Source: Atopsyche davidsoni (taxonomy: Eukaryota > Arthropoda > Insecta > Trichoptera > Hydrobiosidae). Taken from it: a DNA stretch of 64,000 nucleotides. The stretch lies in contig JAILWY010000014.1 of assembly GCA_022113835.1 (NCBI GenBank), positions 4,713,501 through 4,777,500 on the forward strand, in the 5' to 3' direction. The first letter of the stretch is position 1. Each line of letters begins with the position of its first letter. Shown piece after piece: positions 24,616 through 36,540 of the stretch. The translations under genes were made by a program, and so were the position numbers. Under the pieces are notes generated by a model. That model was not told the origin of the DNA. It searched no databases and worked only from the letters and a program-made list of their open reading frames with translations.

Positions 24616-26224
24616 TCCACCCTTTTGACCAGGTTACCTTCTAAAACAGTTGTATAGCATTTGAATGACATGTTTTACGTTGAACCTTTTTATTTTAATA
24701 AATTCAACTCTATTTTTTTTTCTAATTACACATGCTAATAGATAATTTGTAGTGTAGTCAGTAATGTAGGATCTACTAAATGAAAAATATAATTGTTCGA
24801 AGATTCTTTTCATAACAGGTACATAAATCACTACAAATTGAAAAAATATAAACGAAATAGTGCTTGTCATTTTACTTAAATATATCTATGACTAAGATCC
24901 CTTCTTTCGCCATTTTTCATAAAAAAACGGTTGCGTTTTACACTCAAAACCATAGTTTTTTAAATGATTTTTTTTGATGTTGTGGATGTTGACATACAAA
25001 ATTTTGAAAAGAATAAAATTACCCATCAGACTTTTATGAACACAAACGGCTTTATTACATAACAATAGCAATAAATTCTTATTATTTGCTACCATGCTTT
25101 TAGTAGAATGTTTGTCATTAATATTAAAATTTTCAACACTGATATATATTTGGTATGTTCCAACATACAAGATGTCATATAAATTTCATTGATTTTGTTG
25201 ATTGTTCCTTTAAAAAAATAATTTAAATAATAAACAGAAATAATCCATGACACATTTCCGGGCGCCCTTGCGATGACATGAGCACCAAATTGCCTCTCCA
25301 ACAGGAGTGGCTCGTGGCGAAGGCTTTTATTTAAGGCAGCACGGCGGAAAATGGGAATCCTAAAAGTATGTCTCAATTCTTCACGGTTCTATTATTGTTT
25401 AAAGAATTCTGTACGCAATTTGCGAGGAGTGAAGTGGAGACGACTTGCTGCCAGGAAATACTGAGAGAGATTGACTATAGATTTTTTTACAAAGGATGCC
25501 TTATATATTATCCAACATTCTCACTATACGAATTCGAAAGTGGCTGGGAGATCTTTCTAAAAAAAGAAATTTCAGCGTTGAAAGCTTTATATTGACGTAC
25601 GCAAGCAGTATTGCTGCCAAAAACGTCTTTGTGCCATTTTCCATTCAAATTATTCAGGGTAACAGATGATGAATCTACTTTTAATCACATTTTTGAGGCA
25701 TAATTTAAAACCAGCAAAAAAATCACGTTGATTTTAGAGTTATATTTCAGATAGGTAGATAAGATCAATCTGCAAACGTTTCGTTTCCATATCTTGAAAT
25801 TTTTTTAGATAAATATATTTATTAAAAGATGCTGTAGCAAAACCTTCAGAGAGTTATACGAGCCACCACAGCCATGAAAACTAGCCCATTAACAACGGCC
25901 ACCGAAACCTGTGTAAGTGAATTTAATAAACTTTCAAAGCATACCCTAAAATACTATTTTCCTGGCTGATATCTAAAGGTGGCATGTACGGAAAATATTG
26001 ATATAAAATATTTTATTAATATCGAATAAAATGTGCTATTATTCAGTAATCACAATTTGGGTTGTTCTCACAATTTGTATAAAAAAATATATCAGATGTG
26101 TATTTATTGAAACATTTTATATTATATGTAATACCAAAATATAATACGCTAAAAATGGAGGAAAATTGTATAAAATGTCATAAGACATGGCGTAATAATT
26201 AATTTTTCATAATTCACAGGCCAT
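24616..26224. other. AT-rich non-coding DNA, no gene seen
   Basis: AT-rich, with a GC-richer patch near 25255-25360. Several short overlapping minus-strand frames (78-95 codons) are biased toward K, N, I and F and carry no domain. Confidence 0.6.
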
Positions 26225-26370
26225 TATGACTGCCGCAGCATCTCTTACAAAACCTTTCATCATTTTTGTATCGCGGCATTCTCACGAACGCGGCTTGCGC
26301 AGATTTAATCTGCATTTAATAAGTGCATTAGACTTCCACCGTCTCTCTTCTCATTTCTCACTGCAGTGCT
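26225..26370. promoter_or_regulatory. GC-elevated patch with homeodomain-type palindrome
   Basis: Contains GCAGATTTAATCTGC (about 26298-26312), an inverted repeat of GCAGATT/AATCTGC around one T. It presents two GATT-type half sites, similar to K50 homeodomain recognition words. Candidate cis-regulatory patch; the overlapping 90-codon frame is not convincing. Confidence 0.3.
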
Positions 26371-26862
26371 TCCGAATTGGTGGTTCGTACCAACAAAAAA
26401 AGAACCTATTGAAATACGACAAAAATGTAACACCCCTACTTTTAAAATTGCACTACATGATTGATTGTATATACAAAATTGGTTTATTTAAACAATAAAA
26501 AAAAAACTTTATTTAAGTCATTTTCTCGTGAGTTTTTTTTTTTTTTTTGATAATTATTCGGATATATATATTTTTTAATAATTCTAAATATCACCAGTCT
26601 ACTATTCAGTAATAAAACAAGTTTTTGTGTAGATATATATATATATATAAAATAAATAATTGTTTAATTGTATTGCCTCTTGCCTTGGGGCTTCTTACAT
26701 TCCAAATGTTAACAAACAATTATTTTTTGTTAAGTTACTATCAAAAAATATCAAATTTTAAATAAGGTCACTTAAAAAAAATATTTTTGTTCGTGAATAA
26801 TTATATTTTCTCCAAAAATACGTGCAGACGATTTATACATTTAGAAGCTATGTCTATACATT
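26371..26862. other. AT-rich spacer with simple repeats
   Basis: Contains a long T run at about 26535-26550 and an (AT)n tract at about 26632-26649. No gene seen. Confidence 0.7.
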
Positions 26863-26920
26863 GGCTTGTTAGCTCAGTGGTAAGATCGTTGACTCTTAAT
26901 CGAGAAGTCCCCACTTCACT
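26863..26920 (+). repeat. tRNA-Lys(CUU)-like relic
   Basis: An exact A-box TTAGCTCAGTGG (about 26870-26881) is followed at the correct distance by an anticodon-loop-like ACTCTTAATC with anticodon CTT (Lys). The acceptor and T-arm portions are decayed: the expected GGTTCGANTCC is replaced by AGTCCCCACTTC. This is therefore a tRNA pseudogene or the head of a tRNA-Lys-derived SINE, not a functional tRNA. No A-rich tail or target duplication was found. Confidence 0.5.
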
Positions 26921-27104
26921 TTTTGATCAATGACTGTTTGTATTGCTTGTGTCAATGCCAAATATTTTGTATCGAAATACCAGATTCAAATAATTTATTT
27001 TGAAACTAATTAAAATAAGCGACATCTATGCTAAATTAGTATTTATTTGAAATTTAATAGTATGACGATATTAAAATGTTTTTAGAAAAAAGTTAAAAAG
27101 CGCA

Positions 27105-27260
27105 GACAACATTGACTTGCACCTGCACCGCCGAGATGCATTTACCTGCACTTTAGCAAATTGGAAGACGAGGCATTATAGCTGGAGTCCAGAGGGACTA
27201 TTTGCCGTGCATAATCACTGGATTAACGAAATCCCTCGTAGGCAAGTAATATTCAACTAA
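27105..27260. promoter_or_regulatory. GC-elevated patch with paired homeodomain-type sites
   Basis: Balanced composition with TAATCACTGGATTAACG at about 27213-27229, which presents TAATC and GGATTA words typical of K50 homeodomain factors. A CACCTGCACC word lies upstream at about 27120. No ORF. Candidate enhancer only. Confidence 0.3.
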
Positions 27261-27696
27261 AGCATCCCAGTTCATAATATAATGAATGCTGAGTAAGAGT
27301 CTTTTGATTGAAAGGATATTGATGAAAAAAAATATTTGCTGCTAAAAAACAACTAAAAACATCAATAGATCCAGGGGTTTTTATAGTATATTAGTTTTTC
27401 AAATAATAGTTTAATAACATATCAAGCCGAATAATCGTTTAGTACTTACGCCTCTAATTGCTTGCTAACCTGGCTTTCACATGAGCCCCCACTCTAAAAG
27501 AAAAATACGATGCTATATTTAGTTCTTGTTCATATAATCTAATTTTTGAAGTCTCTTACCCGTGAGTGACATATCTTATCTTTCGTTAATTTTATGAGTA
27601 CACATACTATAGAATTAATGGACGATAGTGTGCAGTTAAATACTAAAATTATGTTGTTCTTGTATAAATATTTTTATTTTTTTCAAATTTGGGATT
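27261..27696. other. AT-rich non-coding DNA, no gene seen
   Basis: AT-rich spacer; nothing recognised. Confidence 0.65.
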
Positions 27697-27863
27697 CGGC
27701 TATACACGCAGCTACACAATTTGCAACTAATATGAAACTAGCCAAAGCGTCCTATTATTTTGAGTGATTTTTTATGGTTTAGCTTAGGTAAATAACGCTA
27801 AAGTAGATGCTATTGACTAGTTACCATTTTGTAGCCGTTTGCGTCGCAGTGTGTGTAGAGGGC
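27697..27863. mobile_element. Family C MITE, copy 1
   Basis: The left arm CGGCTATACACGCAGCTACA (about 27697-27716, continuing to TTTGCAAC) pairs with the right arm ending GCGTCGCAGTGTGTGTAG-AGGGCT at 27863. The arm sequences match those of copies at 47411 and 56555. About 167 bp, longer than the other copies, with no coding capacity. The right end is followed by TTA. PIF/Harbinger-type elements use TWA-like target sites, so that superfamily is a possibility. Confidence 0.5.
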
Positions 27864-30800
27864 TTTAAAAGAAGAAATGTATGGAGAATTTTAATTACAG
27901 CAGTAAATATTTATCGAAATAGTTTTTTTGTTTAGCTTTGCTGTTATATCTGGTAAAATTCCATTAATACTACCATGAGTTTACAATCGCGAGCGTCCGT
28001 AGAATTTTTCATTTGAAAACTATTCTCATTGCATTTTCAAGAATGAAAAAGACAACGCAATTTAAAAGTAGCATAACTTACAGATATCGCAGTTTTCATG
28101 CAGCATTTCTGCCATGACGTATGAGCGTAATTAAATTTCCACATGGCAACATAAAGGTGCCTTTTTATTTAACTGGCAACCAACGTTTCTCTCGTTTACT
28201 TTTCAAATGTCTTGCATCGCGAATTGTTCATATTTTATTCAAAATAAAAAAAAAACTCAAACAACATTTAAATAACTATAGTATAAATTATACAAATATA
28301 CTAATGTAATTTAATCAAATATTTAAAACCTTGTAAAACTTATAATTCTGCATTTTGCGATCAAATGGATTGTTTAGTATCACGAGAGAACAGAATACAT
28401 ACATTACAAAAATCATTATCACTATATCTAATAAAATTTTACTTTTCGCGGTTTGCACATGACGCCAAAATATACAGTAAGTATCTTCTTTTCATCTTTG
28501 CAGTAGAATGATTAATTAAAAAATTAAAACATTTACATTTAGAATTCATTTGATTCAAAATAATTTTTCACGATATTTTATTTCATATTTTTAAAATTGT
28601 GATTATTATTTTTACCGTGCAATCATAACTCATTTTAAAACATTTTTTAAAAATGAGTTTTACAAAAAACATTTTATAATCGATTAAATTAATTTCAGTA
28701 TTTGTAATTCGGAATGTTGACTTCAAGGCAACATAAAAAGTTTTCAACCGATCTTCTGAACACCTGTCGGCTTGCGCCTTTTTCGTATTGGTTTTTACGG
28801 TCACTTAGGAATGACGTCCAAAAACCCTAAGCTAGAAATAAAATGCATTTTATTATTAGCCTTAGTTTCAGATGATACGTGAAAAATAAAGCTAAAATTA
28901 CGCAACCTTTAACAAGTGATATCGATAAACTTTAAAGAGTATCGTTGAATCAAAATGGGTAATACTAACTAGTTCACACATTGATCAAATAAACTTACAA
29001 ATATTCGTATATGCATGCACATCTAAATAAGGGAATTTTCTTTTTATACAATATTGTTTGCGACAGTTTCTGCCAAGTACTTCTTTGGGGTACTTTTATA
29101 TCTATATGTTTATGATAAGCAATAAACACTGATGCTTCAGTCGGCATGAAGCAAGCCGACAGAGCACACGTGTGCCTTTGTGTGCCACAAACGAAGGAAC
29201 AAAGAAACAACTGCACCATGTAAAAATCCTTTAATGAGTACGCCCATGTTTCCGTCGATCCGCCGCCAGATATAGATCTCCCCCTGAATTTTCTTTCATT
29301 ACGATCATTAGATATGTCTTATATAAATATTATACCTTATAAGATTACGTTTGCGTGCTCAAACATAACCGTGACAAGAAACAACCATAGTTAGTAAATT
29401 GTAATTCTATACAAACGACGCGCGTATGCAGGGAGAGCTATAAAATGTAAAGTATTATTCGTGCGAGTGTGCCGCTGTACCCACACTTACAAGAGCCTCG
29501 CATACAAATGTAAAATAATGTAAAGCTATTAAACTTCTTTTTATGCCTTAAAGTAAACTTTTGTAATAATATGCTTCGTGCAAAAAATATGCTCTCAATA
29601 ACCAAACACCCGTTGGTTAATACGTCACTTTGTTTCATTAAAAATAAACAATATTCCGCGAGACATAATCCTCATTTAAAATTATTATTACTGAAACAAA
29701 ACATGACAGTATATTTAATATTTTATAAATATTTACAGCATAGAGTATGCATTTTATATTTCAGTGTCATTATTTATTTTTATTTAAACATTTGAGCTCA
29801 AAACTGAGTTCAGACTTTTTAAAAAAAATTATGAACGTAGATCAAATTAATATAGCTCGAACGTTCTTCCGCAAATTCATTCTCTAGGAAAAAAAAAAAG
29901 AAATAATTTATATGTTGGTTCCCATTGCCAATTTTTGACAAGAAATATACTTTTGTGTTAAAATATGCTATTGTCTTTAATCTTTTTAAAAAATAATTTA
30001 AAGCAAAAAAAAACAGCCCACTCATATATATATTAAAGACACGGTAGAATTTAAATATATTTTCTTGTGTAGATGTCCATCTTTGAAACTGACGGCTTAA
30101 TTTTTTACTTTTTTTTGTATCATTTTTTAATCCCTTTACAAATAAATAAATGAAATTTATTTTTAAATTTAATTGTAGGATATTTTGATTCAATTATTTT
30201 TGAATTCCAAAATTAATAAAAAAAATATTTGTCTTTGTAGAAAATAAAGTTAGATGTCTACCAAAAGTGATTAAAAGATAAAAAAAAATACAAAAGTAAC
30301 TATATTTTATGAAAGAAGATTTTCGTCATGTGTCAAAGGCTTTATAATAAAAAAAAATTCTACGTTCATTTATTGTATAGTATTTGCATTAGCAATGACA
30401 CGCAATGTGGGGTATTTAAAAAAAATTATGTTTATGAAGGCACGTTCTAGTGAATGTGCCTTTGCTTTTGAGTTTGATTGATTACCTGGCCGCGAATGTA
30501 ATTTGAGTTTTTTTGGATTTGGTTCGTGTCGCATCAACTTTTGTAAATTAGTTCAAATTAAGTTTTAATATTTCTAATGAACGAACTTGCCACCGTGAAT
30601 TGAATTTATTGATTCTTCTAATTTAAGACAGGGTATCGATGGTGCTTCAACGCTTGAAAATAAACATTAATTGCTTTTTAAGTATTTTGCGACTACACAC
30701 GGCCTAAAGTAAAAAAAACTTTTAACTTTTAATTCATCTTTGCATCTAGTAAATAATTTATAACTAAAATCAATTTTCCCCAAAAACATCATATGAAAAA

Positions 30801-31859
30801 TAGAAAGAATGAAACTGGTTATTTTAGTTGATGAAAATAGTCAATAAATAAATATTGATTCAATTACATCCAAAATAATAGAAAAAAGTCCCAGCCAAAT
30901 TAAATGTCGCATTTCAATGTATATTTTTAGGTCAAATATTATTAAATATTCATCGATTTTATTTCATACTGTTATTTCGTACTGTACTTAAATGTACTTA
31001 TATTATTGTATGGTATTACATGTATGGTTTACGGAAGAATTTTATTTATTATATTCAGATTGTAAATAAAGAAAATGATAGAATACAGCACACCTCCCTT
31101 ACTTATCCAATCTACGGGAATTTAGTTTGTCACTCAGGGTTGATACGTGACATTTTTTACGTGCTTAGGTGTCTATCGATTAGAATAAGTGCAAGGGCTG
31201 TATTGAAAAAAAAATGAACAATATTCGTTATAGATTTAACTAATTTAAATTGTTCATAATGAGAAAATAAAGTTTTGATACATGAAGTAAAGTTTTGGCC
31301 ATGTCAAGTTATAATTTAAAAAAATTGATACTCTAATATAATGATTTTTATTTTTTAATAAAGCAATTGAATGTATAGGTTATTTAACTTATTATAATGT
31401 GGTTTATAATATATATATATATAAATATATATAAATTCATGGGCTGTTTTTATATTTTATAATTTTACAGCCTTTACGCACGAAGAGGAACACAACAAGA
31501 GTAGATACCTACCAATCATGCACAATAATCTGTATATGAATAAAATATTTATTAATTTTCAAACGATTTTTAAATTTCTCGATAAAGTTAAATAAATTTA
31601 AAAACAAATAATTCAGTAAACAATACTAAAAACTTAAAAATTACACTAAAAATTTGAATCTTAAAATAATTATTGAGCTTAATTTTTCTACTCAAAAAAA
31701 TATATGTGACTTCGACTTATTAAATCTATTTTATATATATATATATATATATTGTTTATTTTTGAAAAATGATAGTACTTGAGTATTTATTTCTTTCCAC
31801 AAACAAATAATAAAATATCCCAAGTGCGCTCCTACCCCTAATATCGTAACAATAATTCA
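27864..31859. other. AT-rich non-coding DNA, no gene seen
   Basis: Four kilobases of AT-rich DNA with many A/T homopolymers and TA tracts (about 31406-31433 and 31730-31752). Chance frames up to 124 codons (29819-30193, minus) are F/K/N-rich and unrecognised. A small GC-richer patch lies near 29140-29290. The hairpin-like AAGGCAC...GTGCCTTT at about 30438 has only a 7-8 bp stem. Confidence 0.6.
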
Positions 31860-32045
31860 ATTTCTCGCGGTCATATCCCGGCCTGGCGCGATACCGCCGC
31901 GTCGGTAACAACGCATTGTTTTTTATCGACCGAGACGCCCCCGCTGCCCAAATCTACCCTCGGAAGCACTCGGCTAACCTCGGCAGCCGTCGGCTCATAT
32001 CGGCCGCCGTCGGAATGCGCGGCGGTCGGCTTCGTTCGCTTTAGG
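31860..32045 (+). promoter_or_regulatory. CpG island containing a 10-bp-phased TCGG array
   Basis: TCGG occurs at 31960, 31970, 31980, 31990, 32000 and 32010, exactly 10 bp apart each time, while the six bases between cores vary (for example AAGCAC, CTAACC, CAGCCG, CTCATA). The pattern frays into GCGGC at 32019 and TCGGC at 32026. The period is not a multiple of three, so this is not a coding repeat. Equal spacing near one DNA turn places the cores on roughly one face of the helix. The upstream half (31865-31955) is also CpG-rich. The array lies about 470 bp upstream of the putative transcription start at 32481, which suggests a promoter-proximal control element. A degenerate minisatellite is the main alternative. 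Confidence 0.6.
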
Positions 32046-32402
32046 GATGGTACAGTGCGAAAGAAAGACAGTTTTAGTTTGTTTTTGGTAATAACTTAGT
32101 AAAACTTTAATTTAAAAAATATAAATAATTTTTAAAAGAAAATTTCCTTTATTTATTCCTCATAAGAAAAATAAATTTAAATATAAAGAAAATAATTATA
32201 AGTAGCTACAAAACATAAAATTAAAAAAAATAAACATTAATACAAAACTGAGTATCCTTTAAGAGTATTCCAATACATATTTTTTTTATTAATTTGGTAC
32301 AATAGATTTTATCATGATTTTAAATATTTTAGGTCCATAAATAATAACATAAGTGATTAAAAGTGTATTATGAGAAAATTGCAACATTGTGCGTGTTAAA
32401 GT

Positions 32403-32513
32403 CCAATTGGGCAAACATGCACTTTTAGATCCGCTGTATATTCTGCGAATACGTCGGCTTCGTTCGTCTTCCCTCCGTTCAGTGCGGCCCGCGGCGCCTC
32501 TGCGATTGGTCGA
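32403..32513 (+). promoter_or_regulatory. Putative Inr+DPE core promoter
   Basis: TCAGTG at 32479-32484 matches the arthropod initiator (A+1 at 32481). GGTCG at 32508-32512 occupies exactly +28 to +32 and matches the DPE consensus RGWYV. There is no TATA box at -30, as is usual for DPE promoters. A CCAAT word at 32403-32407 is at about -78. The region is GC-rich, and an AAATGGCG (YY1/Pho-like) word follows at 32530, near +50, a position where such sites often occur in promoters. Both core elements are short and could coincide by chance, but the spacing, composition and downstream donor agree. Confidence 0.5.
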
Positions 32514-33025
32514 TTTTGTGTACACTCACAAATGGCGCTGCACAACAGCTGATCGTCAAAAACCCTGACATTTCGCGATAAATAAACGGATTTATACCGC
32601 TCAAACATCTTGAAAACAATGTGACATCTCGCGCGTAGTGATATTGTGACTTAATTAGTAGCAGTTTCATTTAGCGCAACGCCTAATTCGTGCACGATAA
32701 AGATGCGATTGACGTTTGCATTCGTTTGTTTTGATTGATGCCCTAACCTATTTTTTGTGATAACACTAATGGCATAAAAACATGTGTCGTTGTGTTGGCG
32801 TGTTTGTGTTTTGAATTAGAAGCCCCATAATTATGTAGAGTATTAAGTACATGTTTGTTTATTTTTAACGTGTTTTGAAGAGTGTGGCTTTGTTGTCATC
32901 GAGTGTGGAGTTATTTTCTTCGCGGATGGACGGGTTCCCTGCGGCTCGCGCGCTCTAGGCTGGTGGCGGAGTCACCATTCCGGTCCTGGTATGCCGCGAG
33001 GAGACTCGAGCTGCGCTATTCCAAG
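32481..33025 (+). ncRNA. Putative first exon of an unidentified transcript
   Basis: Predicted from the core promoter at 32481 to a strong splice donor CCAAG|GTTAGT at 33025/33026. The 545-bp exon is GT-rich in its middle (32780-32815) and CpG-rich at its end (32930-33020), as insect 5' exons often are. It holds only tiny ORFs. The last ATG (32991) stays open for 11 codons up to the donor, after an in-frame TAG, so it could begin a protein continued in a distant exon. I found no acceptor and downstream exon that extends it. Alternatives are a long non-coding RNA, a 5'UTR exon of a distant gene on the + strand, or a divergent promoter. The gene is not identified. Confidence 0.42.
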
Positions 33026-34249
33026 GTTAGTGACTGATGACTATGCGGAAACTACCTGAGATAATTCTGAATGCACCTGTGCGATTGAGGCATCATTCCG
33101 ATGCTAACATTATATTGACGCTGCTGGGGAACGCATAAAACTGACAGACGGTTAGTTGGCTATTACAATATCCAATATTCATGTAGGAAATTTAAACTGC
33201 TGCTTAAACATATACGTTTGTAACAATAAGCTTTTGTGAGTCTGTAAAACTTTAAACACAATGTCCATGAAGTTTATAACATTATACGAGGTATTCCTGT
33301 GTTTGTTGTATGTCATACACCTTTATACCTACAAAAACTATGAATGAACCAGGAAAAATACACCATAATTCCTTCCTCTTCCGTCAATTATGAAATGATA
33401 TTGTCAATTTAATATCCACAGGTTTCAAGTTGTAAAATATGACCGGTCATTGACACTAATCCTATTTTTATTTATTTGCTTTTTATCATAAACTACCGTT
33501 GGAATACCGTGAATATGTTCATGTTGTTAAATATATAAATACAAAAACTAGGAAGCTAGAAATAACCGATTGAAATGTCAATTGAATTCATGAAGGTCAA
33601 ATCACTTATGATGTCCATGGTGGGCACAACGATTAAATATTAATATTAGTATATAATACAAATAATAAAATATACAAGCATGACTGTGTCAGCGGGGTCA
33701 CGAGTTCAGTAATGGTCGACATTAATCATCACGATAACTTATCAAATACTAGACGGTTTACTTACATTTGTGTATTTATTTTTGTTTATATTTATATGCA
33801 TAGGGTTCTTCCAATGTTTGTTATTCTAGTCACGAGTGCATTTGTCGAATGAAAGCAATATTTTGCCACTCTGTAGGCAATGTACTGATATTTTTTTTAC
33901 TGGAAGCCAAATTGGTAGGAGCTGCTGATCGAGAGTATATATGTGGTACTATTTTTATGTATATTTGATGGGCGGTGGACATACGAGCCCAGATATCTGG
34001 ACTGGAAGTCTATGCCCATATAAGGGCAGGCAGATAAGTATGTGCATGTTCTCTTGCATTTGCCTTTTTGGATATAAGGAAATCTCAAAAATATGCATCA
34101 GATGAAGATGAAAACGATTTGTTTTTTTTTTTGAACAGAATTGAAAATACTGAAATAACTTATTATTGCACTCAGATATAGACCTTGAAAATTAAGCGTG
34201 ATAACTATCATATTTACTATAGTAATATTTACAAAAGTAGTTCTACCCG
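33026..34249. other. AT-rich non-coding DNA (putative first-intron start)
   Basis: Follows the putative donor at 33026. AT-rich with short chance frames on the minus strand. No acceptor site could be paired with a convincing exon. Confidence 0.5.
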
Positions 34250-34460
34250 AAGGGTTTGTTTGCCACGTGTGTGGTATCCGGCACTCTTCACCACGCAGCC
34301 TCCGTCCACCCGAGGCGAGTTCGGGAGTTTCCGTGATCTCTGCCTGCCTCTCCGCAGTCACGTCTCACTGTCGTCCCATCAGGTGGCGCGTCCATTGTCA
34401 ATTGCGGTTTTTGTAGTTGTAATAGCATCACGTGCCTCCGTCTGGGCTCTGACCTATTGA
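34250..34460. promoter_or_regulatory. GC-elevated candidate regulatory patch
   Basis: About 200 bp of C-rich sequence, with overlapping frames in all phases (91, 72 and 87 codons). One frame encodes GFVCHVCGIRH, loosely like the start of a C2H2 finger, but the His pair and hydrophobic spacing are absent. Includes GCCACGTGTGTGG at about 34263, an E-box. Candidate regulatory patch. Confidence 0.25.
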
Positions 34461-35379
34461 ATAGTCATTATATGACCAAAATACAGAGTTCACGTCAAGC
34501 TGTGTAGTATGGAGCATTCGCATATTTTTTAGCTAAATTATATGTATATAATAAGTTATGCGTAGTTTTCATGAAATATTGTGACAATTTAAAGTTCCAT
34601 TTCAAATATTTATAATAATTTTCGACTTGGATTTTTTAAGCATTCAATGACCAAATTAATGAATCTCAAATTTTGTTACACAAAATAAAAACTATTGTCT
34701 CAATATAGTTTCATTATCTAGTGTTTGGGTTTCCGGTATATAATTATCTTTTTTGTCGTTCACGATAGGTTTCTCATACCATCAGTTTATTTTTTACTGG
34801 CGTCATGATTCGTTGAAAAATATTTAGTACATTATTTAACATATTCAATCGTTTTGTTTAAACGTAATTCTTTTGTATTTCATGCCAATTTCAATTTTGC
34901 TGCTCTTATATTTGCTTAATTCTATCGACTTCAGTGGGATGCCGTGCCTTCTGTCGGCTGGTTGTGCTCAGTTGTTTTCGACTCCAAGATGTTACGTAAC
35001 AAGAACAATTCACCTGAAGGCTAGATATATATATATAATGACCGACCGAAAATGATAAATAACTTAATCAACCAATATTAAATAATGTATAAACAATATA
35101 TTCAACAATAAATTATATAATAATTGATTGATGAATATTGTAAATCAGAACAGAGCTTAAATTTATGATTCATCAGATATTCGATCCGGCAACCTTTCGT
35201 AAACAAATAAGCCGTACAAAGTTAAAAGTCAGATTATATAATATTACATTTAATTCGGATACCATTACAAAAAACCTTTTTAGTTTTTTTTTTTAAGTAT
35301 TCGGGAAAAATAACATAGCGTTTTTTTGATCGATAAATGGCAGATTTTCTTAAGTTACATGAATAGAGTCGATTGTGGC
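34461..35379. other. AT-rich non-coding DNA, no gene seen
   Basis: AT-rich; a small GC-richer patch near 34935-34985. Nothing recognised. Confidence 0.6.
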
Positions 35380-35500
35380 ACTACTTTAAGGTATGGCTGC
35401 TGTAGAGCTCCGCCCACGCAACCCCGCGCCCTTGTTATTGAAGGGGCGAGCCTGAAATGTGAACCGTGAACCTGGGTGACCCCAAATCTCGTAGGGCAAA
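35380..35500. promoter_or_regulatory. GC-elevated candidate regulatory patch
   Basis: Includes CTCCGCCCACGCAACCCCGC (about 35408-35427), a GC-box-like run, then GTGAACCTGGGTGACCCC. No ORF. Function unknown. Confidence 0.28.
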
Positions 35501-36369
35501 CTAAATCTACTTACACAAGCTGTAGGGCGTAACAACACAGAGTCCATATATTAATTTTAACTGCATCAAAATATTTTGATGCTTAAAAGCATAAAAAGAT
35601 ATCGAGTCTTTGGGGGTATCCCACTAATGCTTGTATTTCTTTTTAGAGCGAAACGCAATTGGTAAGGACTTAAATTATCTCCATATTATTAGTTTGAATA
35701 AACTATGAAATTGAATTTTCCGTAAACTAATTTTTTTAAAGAGACGTGTATTTCTTCAGACGTTTTCTCAATTTTGAGGCATCCTTAATTTGAAAACGCC
35801 TTTAAAGGGCAAACATGGGGTTTTGATTTAAATAGTCTATACAGCAAATAGTGTCTATTAGGCTTATTAGGCGTACTTATAAAGTCGGAAGACGCAAATC
35901 AAAATGCAGCAGAACACCCGAGTTGAACAACAGCTGCCAAAACTTACGAATACATTTAGCAGTCGTTATCGCTGAATACGTTTTATTTTTTTGTATTAGC
36001 TGTGTGTATACCAATGCGACATTTGAATTGTTTGGACTTGCGTAATGTATTGTAACCGCGTAATATTATATTATCCATTTGCACCAGCCAGACGCGGCTG
36101 TCACCTGACCTGTACAATACTCTATGACGGTTGTTTAAGTGCATATCCGCTCCAAATTGCAGCGGCCTCTGGTTTGACCCCAGACGGGATATTATTGTGC
36201 CCGAATGTGTCGGTATTATGCAAAATATATTGTACATACTCGTGCACACATACACTGGCTGCAATTGTATCTCTACGCCTTGCAGTGACTCTGTTCAAAA
36301 TATATTCAATAGCAATTCAATTTATAAATATATAAATAGTGAAGATAGCTAGTAGTACTAAGTAGATAG
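35501..36369. other. Mixed-composition non-coding DNA
   Basis: Moderately AT-rich. Overlapping frames of 64-96 codons at 35851-36352 on both strands show no domain. A GC-richer patch at about 36060-36190 is unassigned. Confidence 0.5.
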
Positions 36370-36540
36370 TCCTCGAATTCTCAAGGTCATACGGTTGAAA
36401 GACCGAAGATGAGGTTCCCGGATGGAGGCGTTATTGTCTGGTGAGCACCGGAAAGAATGACCCAGTGCACTGCTATGGTGGATTGGTCAGGTCTTGCGTC
36501 AGTCTGGTCCCACAGCGTCTCCAACAAAGTAGATAACTTA
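36370..36540. other. GC-elevated stretch, possible repeat fragment
   Basis: A balanced-composition block (TCCCGGATGGAGG near 36416, GGATTGGTCAGGTC near 36480) of a style common to interspersed repeats. No second copy exists in the window and no termini are visible. Confidence 0.25.

Noticed and set aside
29819..30193. 124-codon minus-strand ORF
   Set aside because: Phe/Lys/Asn-rich product from homopolymer-laden AT DNA; no motif.
30436..30465. AAGGCACG...GTGAATG string resembling miR-124
   Set aside because: Only short blocks match and the centre differs. The inverted AAGGCAC/GTGCCTT arms are 7-8 bp, too short for a miRNA precursor.
34245..34300. CHVCG word resembling the start of a C2H2 zinc finger
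   Set aside because: No correctly spaced His pair or hydrophobic core follows, and other frames are equally open in this GC patch.
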